The notes below the pieces were generated by a model. The model was not told the origin of the DNA. It ran no database searches and saw only the letters and a program-made list of their open reading frames with translations. The position numbers and the translations under genes are program-made. From IMG/VR virus record IMGVR_UViG_3300045999_010126, positions 1-23,038 of that record: 23,038 nt of DNA. One strand, given 5' to 3'. This stretch comes from a virus. Shown piece after piece: positions 1-6,511 of the stretch (within the stretch, counting starts at the first letter, position 1; every line of letters starts with the position of its first letter).

Positions 1-1677
1 GGCTCTAACGTTGCTAATACTTCTAATACTATATTTATAAACACATCTTCTTTTGCAGCATCTGCTCTTCCTGACTATGTTGCTACATCCTCTATAATAT
101 TTGATTTTAGCAGCTCAGTTGCCCCATATAGTGCATCCTTACCATTTATTTCTTCAAGTTATTCCTCCCCTAACATAACATTTACTTATATAGGGCAAAA
201 TGGAATTCTCGGAAATTCTAACTACATAACCTCAGAAAGTATTAGCTATTACTTTACTGGTGGTACTAACACAGAAGCATTTGTATTAGCTACTATTTCT
301 AAAGGTGAATTGATGAATAGTACTGGCCCTACTGGCTCCTACAATACACTACTAAGTGGATCATCAGAAAACTACAGATGGCAAGTTACAAATACTAACA
401 TAGAAGATGGAACTTTTACCATAATAATAAGACAAGGAAATGATTCTGATATTGCACCGTCTATCTTAGAAACTTGGTTGTGTTCTTTAGATCCATACTC
501 TCCTAATTACATTGAAAAAGTAATAGGTAACCAAGTTGAATCTGTAACTAATGATAATGGCGAATACTTTGTCCAAACTACAGGCAATTTCCCTAACATA
601 TCAAAGTATGTTTACGTAAAACAAGTAAATGTTCTAACCCCTAACTACTTCAACAACGTTGGAGACCCTAAACCAGAGTATACTGGATCTATCCCATATA
701 TTTCAAATGGGACTTTTGGGGCAGGGAAAGGCTCTAACATACCTACAGGAACAGCAGCAGACTACTATGAAAACATTACCTCGGACACTAACATACAAGG
801 ATTACGAGCTACAGATTATTTAGAATCTATTAATCTATTAGCTAATAAGGATGCATATAATTATAACTTCATAGTTGCCCCTGGCCTTATGACAGACATA
901 GGACCAGATGCAGCTAATGCCATTACATTATTAAACTCTATAGCCCAAACCAGAGGAGATATGATGGTAGTATTTGATTCATCTAAATATAATTCCCAAA
1001 TCAATACAGTTTTAAGCAATGTAATAGGATATAATACATCATATGCGGCAACATATTGGCCTTGGGTAAAAACAATTGATCCTAATACTGCATTTCGAGC
1101 ATGGGTACCTGCTTCTGTTATGATAGCAGGAGTATACGCGTTTAATGACTCTATAGCATACCCTTGGTTTGCGCCTGCTGGGATTGAAAGAGGTGTTATT
1201 TCTAATGCAGTTCAAACTGAGCGTATCTTAACTCAAGGTAACAGAGATACATTATACCAAAGGAATGTTAATCCTATTGCTTCATTTCCTGGTGGAGGAG
1301 CAACTTCTGGTATAATAGTATTTGGGCAAAAGACATTACAAAAGAAAAAAAGTGCTTTAGATCGTGTAAATGTAAGACGTTTACTAATAGAATTAAAAAA
1401 TTACATATCTCAAATTGCAAATTCATTTGTATTTGAACAAAACACAGAAACAACTCGTAGTAATTTCTTAGCTCAAATTAATCCTTATTTATCAACAATA
1501 CAACAACAACAAGGTTTAACTTCATTCCAAGTTGTAATGGATGAATCAAATAATCCACCTAGCGTTGTTGATAATAACCAATTAGTAGGCCAAATTTATT
1601 TACAACCTACACGAACAGCAGAGTTTATCATACTAGACTTTAATGTGTTACCTACAGGGGCAACTTTCCCTGCTTAA
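1..1677 (+). CDS. Contractile tail sheath protein, copy 1 (gp18-like), 5' end missing
   Basis: The frame is open from base 1 to the stop at 1675-1677, so the gene runs off the left edge; in-frame TTG/ATG codons at 310 and 313 are internal. At least 558 residues are visible. From about codon 94 to the end it aligns by eye with the next gene: the block YAATYWPWVKTIDP, the WVPAS..IAGVYAFNDS stretch, ALDRVNVRRLLIELKNYI, and the ending QPTRTAEFIILDFNVLPTG. These are typical of the C-terminal half of T4-like sheath proteins, which polymerise around the tail tube and contract on infection. The first 93 visible residues are Ser/Thr/Asn-rich and match nothing in copy 2, so this paralogue seems to carry an extra or divergent domain. 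The call as sheath is firm; the true start is outside the window. Confidence 0.9.
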   Translation, partial: GSNVANTSNTIFINTSSFAASALPDYVATSSIIFDFSSSVAPYSASLPFISSSYSSPNITFTYIGQNGILGNSNYITSESISYYFTGGTNTEAFVLATISKGELMNSTGPTGSYNTLLSGSSENYRWQVTNTNIEDGTFTIIIRQGNDSDIAPSILETWLCSLDPYSPNYIEKVIGNQVESVTNDNGEYFVQTTGNFPNISKYVYVKQVNVLTPNYFNNVGDPKPEYTGSIPYISNGTFGAGKGSNIPTGTAADYYENITSDTNIQGLRATDYLESINLLANKDAYNYNFIVAPGLMTDIGPDAANAITLLNSIAQTRGDMMVVFDSSKYNSQINTVLSNVIGYNTSYAATYWPWVKTIDPNTAFRAWVPASVMIAGVYAFNDSIAYPWFAPAGIERGVISNAVQTERILTQGNRDTLYQRNVNPIASFPGGGATSGIIVFGQKTLQKKKSALDRVNVRRLLIELKNYISQIANSFVFEQNTETTRSNFLAQINPYLSTIQQQQGLTSFQVVMDESNNPPSVVDNNQLVGQIYLQPTRTAEFIILDFNVLPTGATFPA

Positions 1678-1700
1678 TAATACATTTTAAAAAAAATATT

Positions 1701-1716
1701 AATATTTATAATAAAA
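1701..1716 (+). promoter_or_regulatory. Putative late promoter box upstream of sheath 2
   Basis: The 16-mer aatatttataataaaa ends 7 bases before the ATG at 1724. The same 16-mer occurs at 3466 and 8885, and with one change at 6489, always just upstream of a structural gene. No TTG lies about 20 bases upstream, unlike the host-type sites elsewhere in this window. It is a phage-specific promoter candidate; a translation enhancer is the alternative. Confidence 0.55.
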
Positions 1717-1723
1717 AAATAAA

Positions 1724-3451
1724 ATGGCAAACTTTACAACTTCTCCAGGAGTAGCAATTAGTGAAATAGACAACACATTTTTAACTGGCCAACCTATCCA
1801 AGCAGGCGCTGCTATAATAGGACCAACAGTTACAGGCCCAGTTGAAAACCCAATCCTAGTAACATCATATTCAGATTTTAAAACAATATTTGGTGATATT
1901 TTTATTAGTGGTGGTAATTCTTATTCTTACTTAACTTCAATTGCTGCTTTTAATTACTTTAATTATGGAGGAACTTCATTATTAGTAACAAGAGTTGTTT
2001 CTGGATCAGGAGCTGCTTGGACTCCTGCAGTTAGTACTACAATCTCTAACTATTTAAACTCTACTTCTTCTTCTTTTGAATTAGAAACTATATCAGAAGG
2101 AGTAATCATGAATAACTCTGGTTCTAACATGCTTGGAGCATCAGGATCATTAGTTTCAGGGTCTACTGATAATATTCGTTGGGAGGTTACCAATTCAAAT
2201 ACTGGGTCAGGTACATTTAACGTATTAGTTAGAAGAGGGAATGATACTCAAAATAGTAAAGTGATTCTTGAGTCTTGGAATAACTTAACATTAGACCCAA
2301 ATTCAAACCGCTACATTTCTAGAGTAATTGGAGATCAAGTATTAAGTTATAATGCTACTGAAAACCAAATGGATTTAAATGGAAGTTTTCCTAACAACTC
2401 AAGATATATCCGTGTAAAATCAGTAACTTCTCCTACACCAAACTACTTTGATCCTAACGGAATTGCAGTAACTGCTTACACAGCTTCTATCCCAGTTAAT
2501 GGAAGTGGATCAGCTGGAGGTGCTTTTTACAATGCAACAGGTAATGTAAGTGCTTCTATTAGTTTATACGATCAAATAGGAAATAATACTCAAGGATTAG
2601 TAGGTAGTGATTACAATAGAATGATTGCTTTACTAGGAAATACTGAAGCATACAATTATAACTTACTATTTACCCCTGGTTTATTAGATGATACTCATAC
2701 TGGTCAAGTAACTAATATTATAGCTAATACTATTACAAGAGGTGACAATATGTACGTTGTAGACTTAACAAGCTACAGTAGCTCATTAGGTGATGCAGTA
2801 ACACAAGCACAATCTAGAGACACCTCATATGCAGCAGCATATTGGCCTTGGGTTAGAATCATAGACCCAGCAACCGGAAAACATGTTTGGGTACCAGCTT
2901 CAACAGTAATCCCAGGAGTATATGCATTTAATGATAAAGTATCTGCCCCGTGGTTTGCACCAGCAGGTATTAATCGTGGTGGATTAAACACAGTGTTACA
3001 AGCTCAATATAAATTATCTCAATCTAATAAAGATGTTTTATATGCAAATAATATTAATCCAATTGCAACACTACCTAAACAAGGTGTAGTAGTATTTGGA
3101 CAAAAAACATTACAAAAATCACAATCTGCTCTTGATCGTGTAAATGTAAGACGTTTAATGATTGAATTAAAATCATATATTAAACAAATTGCTGATACAA
3201 TTGTGTTTGAACAAAATACTATAGCTACAAGAAATTCATTTTTAGCTAGAGTAGAACCATTCTTAAGCACAATCCAACAAAAACAAGGACTTTATGCTTA
3301 CCAAGTTGTAATGGATGATTCAAATAATGGGCCTGCGGTAATTGACCAAAATCAATTAGTTGGACAGATTTATATTCAACCAACTAGAACAGCAGAATTC
3401 ATTTCTTTAGATTTTATCTTGTTACCAACAGGAGCTGAATTTCCTGGATAA
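1724..3451 (+). CDS. Contractile tail sheath protein, copy 2 (gp18-like)
   Basis: A 575-residue sheath subunit, close to the usual length for T4-like sheaths. The N-terminal segment (SPGVAISEID near residues 7-16, then a GPTVTGPVENPILVTSY stretch) is the standard start of phage sheath proteins, including the arm that links neighbouring subunits. The C-terminal part holds SYAAAYWPWVRIIDP, WVPASTVIPGVYAFND, WFAPAGINRG, ALDRVNVRRLMIELKSYI and QPTRTAEFISLDF. The ATG at 1724 fits the family start and follows an A-rich leader without a Shine-Dalgarno motif. It lies directly after sheath copy 1 and before the tail tube gene, the classical gp18-gp19 order. It is a complete intact gene and presumably co-assembles with, or substitutes for, copy 1. 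Confidence 0.95.
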   Translation: MANFTTSPGVAISEIDNTFLTGQPIQAGAAIIGPTVTGPVENPILVTSYSDFKTIFGDIFISGGNSYSYLTSIAAFNYFNYGGTSLLVTRVVSGSGAAWTPAVSTTISNYLNSTSSSFELETISEGVIMNNSGSNMLGASGSLVSGSTDNIRWEVTNSNTGSGTFNVLVRRGNDTQNSKVILESWNNLTLDPNSNRYISRVIGDQVLSYNATENQMDLNGSFPNNSRYIRVKSVTSPTPNYFDPNGIAVTAYTASIPVNGSGSAGGAFYNATGNVSASISLYDQIGNNTQGLVGSDYNRMIALLGNTEAYNYNLLFTPGLLDDTHTGQVTNIIANTITRGDNMYVVDLTSYSSSLGDAVTQAQSRDTSYAAAYWPWVRIIDPATGKHVWVPASTVIPGVYAFNDKVSAPWFAPAGINRGGLNTVLQAQYKLSQSNKDVLYANNINPIATLPKQGVVVFGQKTLQKSQSALDRVNVRRLMIELKSYIKQIADTIVFEQNTIATRNSFLARVEPFLSTIQQKQGLYAYQVVMDDSNNGPAVIDQNQLVGQIYIQPTRTAEFISLDFILLPTGAEFPG

Positions 3452-3465
3452 AAAATAGAAAATTA

Positions 3466-3481
3466 AATATTTATAATAAAA
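3466..3481 (+). promoter_or_regulatory. Putative late promoter box upstream of tail tube gene
   Basis: An exact copy of the 16-mer aatatttataataaaa, 16 bases upstream of the ATG at 3498 and inside the 46-base gap after sheath 2. No TTG is found at the host-type -33 distance. Confidence 0.55.
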
Positions 3482-3497
3482 CTAAAACTAAAATAAG

Positions 3498-3986
3498 ATG
3501 CCAATATTACCTTTTGACGACATATTTTTTACCCCGTTTGAACCCAAACAGACAAACCGTTTTATCCTTTATATGGATGGAGTACCTGCCTTTTTGGTGA
3601 AAGGAGTAGGAGCCGTATCATTAACCCAAACTGCAGTTGCCCTTAACCATATTAACATCCAACGATATGTAAAAGGAAAAACCATTTGGAATACCATCCA
3701 GTTTACAATGTATGAATCAATTACTCCTTCTGCTGCCCAAGCAGTAATGGAATGGGTACGTTTGGGTCACGAATCTGTAACAGGTAGAGATGGTTATTCT
3801 GATTTCTATAAAAAGGATATTAAATTTAATGTTCTTGGACCTGTAGGTGATGTTGTTTCTGAGTGGGTAATTAAAGGAGCATTAATCACTGAAGTAAATT
3901 TTGGAGATTACAACTGGGATGATGATGGTACACCTGTAAACATTACAGTTACCGTACAACCAGATTATTGTATCTTGAACTACTAA
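3498..3986 (+). CDS. Tail tube protein (gp19-like)
   Basis: A 162-residue protein matching the length and pattern of T4-like gp19 tube subunits, which stack as hexameric rings inside the sheath to form the channel for DNA. Visible hallmarks are an N-terminal NRFILYMDGVPAFLVKGVG segment, a central YVKGKTIWNTIQFTMYESI strand pair, an AVMEWVRLGHESVTGRDGY helix and turn, and a C-terminal GALITEVNFGDYNWDDDGTPV followed by the final strand ITVTVQPDYCIL. Its position directly after the sheath gene supports the call. It has its own upstream late-type box and is followed after 20 bases by a strong hairpin terminator, so it ends a transcription unit. Confidence 0.95.
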   Translation: MPILPFDDIFFTPFEPKQTNRFILYMDGVPAFLVKGVGAVSLTQTAVALNHINIQRYVKGKTIWNTIQFTMYESITPSAAQAVMEWVRLGHESVTGRDGYSDFYKKDIKFNVLGPVGDVVSEWVIKGALITEVNFGDYNWDDDGTPVNITVTVQPDYCILNY

Positions 3987-4006
3987 CATATTTTACATAT
4001 GAAATC

Positions 4007-4039
4007 AAAAGCTCCAATTTTATTGGGGCTTTTGTTTTG
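4007..4039 (+). terminator. Strong intrinsic terminator after the sheath/tube unit
   Basis: A 12-base-pair stem is formed by aaaagctccaat (4007-4018) and attggggctttt (4022-4033), with one G-T wobble and a 3-base loop, followed by gttttg. It is the clearest hairpin in the window and separates the late tail genes from the secreted cargo gene. Because the stem starts with A and ends with T runs it may also work on the opposite strand, but no convergent gene is present. Confidence 0.85.
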
Positions 4040-4043
4040 AAAT

Positions 4044-4074
4044 TTGGATTTTGTTAAAAACTTTCGTATATTTA
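4044..4074 (+). promoter_or_regulatory. Host-type (Bacteroidota) promoter for the T9SS cargo gene
   Basis: TTTG ends at 4046, and after 20 bases TATATTTA lies at 4067-4074. This matches the Bacteroidota primary-sigma pattern (TTG at -33, TAnnTTTG at -7) except for the last base. The extended string tatatttaaataaa recurs exactly at 20917-20930 before the helicase gene, with the same 20-base spacing to TTG. The ATG follows at 4090. Confidence 0.6.
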
Positions 4075-4089
4075 AATAAATAAAAAATT

Positions 4090-5376
4090 ATGAAAAATTT
4101 AATAAAGGTTTTGTGTTTATTTATATCTTGCATAGGATATACTCAACAATGTTCTTATTTAGGCCCTGATGTATATTTACCATATAATACTACATCAACA
4201 ACATTATATGCTGACCTTACTCAATGTGTTGCTACCCCTAACCCAAACCAAACAACAGGGTATGAAGCTATAAGCATACCATACACTACTCAAACCAACA
4301 CAGGAACTTCATTATCAATGTATGATGATGCCCAACAAGGACCATTCAACATAGGATTTACTTTTAGCTTCTTTGGACAAGCATATAACCAATTTTATGT
4401 AGGATCTAACGGATGGATCTCATTCTCAGATGAACAACCAATAACATTCGTTTCAACCACTATACCTGATAATACAGGAATAGTACCTAGAAATTGCATT
4501 ATGGGACCATGGCAAGATTGGCACCCAGGAGCAGGAGGACAAATTAAGTATCAAGTTCAAGGAACAGCACCGTGTAGAAAATTAATAGTAAGTTGGATAG
4601 ATGTTCCTATGTATTCTTGTACTAGTTTAAAAGGGACATTTCATATAGTAATATATGAATCATCAAATATAATTGAAAACTACATCCAAGACAAACCAAA
4701 TTGCCCAAGTTGGTCTAATGGTACTGCAGTTCAAGGATTACATAATGAAAATGGAGATGTTGCCATTACTACTCCAAATAGAAACTCAACACAATGGACA
4801 ACTGTAAATGAAGCTTATAGATACAACCCAAATGGACCAGAAGCATTACCTATACTTACATGGTATAAAATAGGTGATTCTAACCCAATAGGAACAGGAG
4901 ATATACTTAACATAACCCCATCAGTAGAAGGAGCATATTACGTGTGCAAACCAACTTACCCTGAAGGCTACACCACTTGGAACCAATGTAATGAAATACC
5001 AACATTAAGTTCAGATACTATATTTATACAACTTAACCCCCCAACACTAACAATTGAGCCTACAACCCCAGAATTTAACTTGCGTCAAGAAACAACATGT
5101 TACGTTCCTAATACATTTACTCCAAATGGAGATGAATTTAACCAAACTTTTGGTCCTGTATTTGTTCCTGGATTTATCCCATATGAATTTAGTATGATTA
5201 TATATAATAGATGGGGGGAAGTTATATGGGAATCATTTGAATTTAATTCGTATTGGGATGGTACATATAAAGGAAACGTATTATCTGAAGGTGTATATTC
5301 TTGGAGAATTGCTTATACTTTAGATGAAAGTGCTTATACTGAAGAAATGTATGGACATGTAACTATCCTTAAATAA
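4090..5376 (+). CDS. Secreted protein with type IX secretion (CHU_C/gliding-type) C-terminal sorting domain; phage cargo gene
   Basis: 428 residues. It starts with a signal peptide (basic MKNLIK, hydrophobic core to about residue 17, then TQQ). A beta-rich domain spans about residues 30-245 (VGSNGWISF at 104-112, CIMGPWQDWHPGAGG at 136-150, SWIDVPMYSC at 168-177), a form I know from Bacteroidota surface proteins. An Ig/PKD-like segment follows (about 250-320). Residues 338-428 form the gliding-motility-associated C-terminal domain: YVPNTFTPNGD, YNRWGEVIWES, WDGTYKG, GVYSW and a final GHVTILK. In the family this domain directs export through T9SS and attachment or release at the cell surface. 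Several cysteines (136, 162, 177, 205, 286, 300) fit an extracytoplasmic protein. It lies between tail genes but has its own terminator and promoter upstream. Adhesion, superinfection exclusion or virion decoration are all possible; the actual function is unknown. An FISC at residues 11-14 is only a weak lipobox. Confidence 0.85.
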   Translation: MKNLIKVLCLFISCIGYTQQCSYLGPDVYLPYNTTSTTLYADLTQCVATPNPNQTTGYEAISIPYTTQTNTGTSLSMYDDAQQGPFNIGFTFSFFGQAYNQFYVGSNGWISFSDEQPITFVSTTIPDNTGIVPRNCIMGPWQDWHPGAGGQIKYQVQGTAPCRKLIVSWIDVPMYSCTSLKGTFHIVIYESSNIIENYIQDKPNCPSWSNGTAVQGLHNENGDVAITTPNRNSTQWTTVNEAYRYNPNGPEALPILTWYKIGDSNPIGTGDILNITPSVEGAYYVCKPTYPEGYTTWNQCNEIPTLSSDTIFIQLNPPTLTIEPTTPEFNLRQETTCYVPNTFTPNGDEFNQTFGPVFVPGFIPYEFSMIIYNRWGEVIWESFEFNSYWDGTYKGNVLSEGVYSWRIAYTLDESAYTEEMYGHVTILK

Positions 5377-5462
5377 AGTTTAAAAATATTTGGAGATACA
5401 ATAATAATTTTGTTTCTTTAATATATGTATATAAGACAATTAAGTTATAACAAATAAAAATT

Positions 5463-6191
5463 ATGAGTGAATTTAAATTACCTACTGAACAAGTAGAATT
5501 ACCCTCTAAAGGTTTACTTTATCATGAAGATTCTGAATTAGCAAAAGGTATTATCGAAATGAAATACATGACTGCTAAAGAAGAAGACATCCTTACAAAC
5601 CAATCATATATCAGAAATGGTACTGTGTTAGATAGACTAATGAAATCATTAATTGTATCTAAAATTAACTATGATGATTTATTGATTGGTGATAAAAACG
5701 CAATCATGGTTGCTGCTCGTATCCTAGGGTATGGATCAGAGTATACATTTGAATATAACGGAGAAGAACAATCAGTAAATTTAGCTCAACTTGAAGCTAA
5801 GCCGCTTAAAGAAGAATTGTTTAAAGGAAGAATAAATGAATTTCATTTTACTCTCCCAAAAACAAAACATGATGTTACTTTTAAACTTTTAACCCATAAA
5901 GATGAACAAGACATCAGCCGTGAATTAGAAGGACTTAAAAAAATAAACAAAGACAGCTCCCCAGAACTATCTACAAGATTAAAGTATATAATCACTTCAG
6001 TAGGTGGAAATCGCGAAAAAAAAGATATCCGAGAGTTTGTCGATAATTACCTCCTAGCATCAGATGCTAGGGCGCTCAGAGAATATATTCGCGAAGTTCA
6101 ACCAGATGTTGATCTAACTTTTTTTCCCGACGGCAGCGATGATAGAGTCAATCTCCCAATTGGGCTTAAGTTTTTTTGGCCTGACGTATGA
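5463..6191 (+). CDS. Baseplate/tail assembly protein, gp26-like (T4 baseplate family)
   Basis: 242 residues. The opening ELPSKGLLYHEDSELAKG, then EMKYMTAKEEDILTNQSYI, LDRLMKSLIV and DLLIGDKNAIMVAARILGYG, is the pattern I recognise from the T4 gp26-type baseplate family of T4-like phages. The C-terminal half is charged and ends in IGLKFFWPDV. In T4, gp26 belongs to the central hub or its assembly. It lies just before a small overlapping gene and the tape measure gene, which is where many tailed phages encode their tail assembly chaperones. The last 53 bases overlap the next gene in the +1 frame. The leader (5377-5462) has no late-type box and no clear terminator, so it may be read from upstream. 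Confidence 0.75.
   Translation: MSEFKLPTEQVELPSKGLLYHEDSELAKGIIEMKYMTAKEEDILTNQSYIRNGTVLDRLMKSLIVSKINYDDLLIGDKNAIMVAARILGYGSEYTFEYNGEEQSVNLAQLEAKPLKEELFKGRINEFHFTLPKTKHDVTFKLLTHKDEQDISRELEGLKKINKDSSPELSTRLKYIITSVGGNREKKDIREFVDNYLLASDARALREYIREVQPDVDLTFFPDGSDDRVNLPIGLKFFWPDV
6118..6188 (+). other. Overlap window with two T7 runs: possible programmed frameshift
   Basis: The frame of the downstream 111-aa gene is open from 6118 to the upstream gene's stop at 6189-6191. Two seven-T runs lie here: 6119-6125 (read ACT TTT TTT CCC in the upstream frame) and 6171-6177 (read AAG TTT TTT TGG). At the second run a +1 slip of two tRNAs on TTT TTT keeps perfect pairing and would fuse the two proteins. 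The position before the tape measure gene resembles the lambda G/GT arrangement, but the required shift is +1 (or -2), not -1. Independent start at ATG 6139 is an equally simple explanation. Confidence 0.3.
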
Positions 6192-6474
6192 TATAGCTCC
6201 CCAAAGTAGAGTTAATTTATTTTCCCAAATACATCAAATTGTATTCTATGGAAAAGGTGGGTACGACTGGCATACTGTTTACAATATGCCAGTTTGGCTC
6301 CGTAAATATACTTTTAATGAAATAAAAAAACATTATGAGGAAGAAAAAGAAGCATATGAAGGTAAAGGTAAAAAAGGAGGATCTACAACAGTAATAGATC
6401 CTAGTGGAAAAGTTAAAGCTCCTGAATTCTTACAAAAAGCCCAAAATTCGTCTAGACCTGTAAAATATAAATAA
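6139..6474 (+). CDS. Small conserved tail/baseplate assembly protein overlapping the gp26-like gene
   Basis: 111 residues from ATG 6139, if translated independently. The N-terminal part is globular (LGLSFFGLTYDIAPQSR, IHQIVFYGKGGYDWHTVY, MPVWLRKYTFNEI), followed by a highly charged helix (KKHYEEEKEAYEGKGKK) and a low-complexity basic tail ending RPVKYK. From memory, similar short proteins occur between the gp26-like and tape measure genes of marine T4-like phages, sometimes compared with T4 gp51, but I cannot confirm this here. Its place directly before the tape measure gene suggests a chaperone or hub-assembly role. It overlaps the previous gene by 53 bases in another frame and may also be made as a frameshift extension of it. 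Confidence 0.7.
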   Translation: MIESISQLGLSFFGLTYDIAPQSRVNLFSQIHQIVFYGKGGYDWHTVYNMPVWLRKYTFNEIKKHYEEEKEAYEGKGKKGGSTTVIDPSGKVKAPEFLQKAQNSSRPVKYK

Positions 6475-6488
6475 GAGCATTAATCTTT

Positions 6489-6504
6489 AATATTTATAAC
6501 AAAA
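6489..6504 (+). promoter_or_regulatory. Putative late promoter box upstream of tape measure gene
   Basis: The sequence aatatttataacaaaa differs by one base (t to c at position 12) from the 16-mer found before three other structural genes. It ends 7 bases before ATG 6512 and has no TTG about 20 bases upstream. Confidence 0.5.
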
Positions 6505-6511
6505 TATTTTA

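Noticed and set aside
29-45. A tatatttata string in the first sheath gene, resembling the late box.
   Set aside because: It is inside an open reading frame, matches only part of the 16-mer and has no gene start downstream.
310-315. TTG/ATG codons as the start of the first sheath gene.
   Set aside because: The same frame is open back to base 1 with no stop, and the protein would lack the sheath N-terminal module, so the gene clearly begins outside the window.
5408-5435. A host-type promoter before the gp26-like gene (TTTTG at 5408, TATATAAG at 5428).
   Set aside because: The spacing is only 15 bases and the -7 box is poor; the other host-type sites are 20-21 bases apart. I could not support it.
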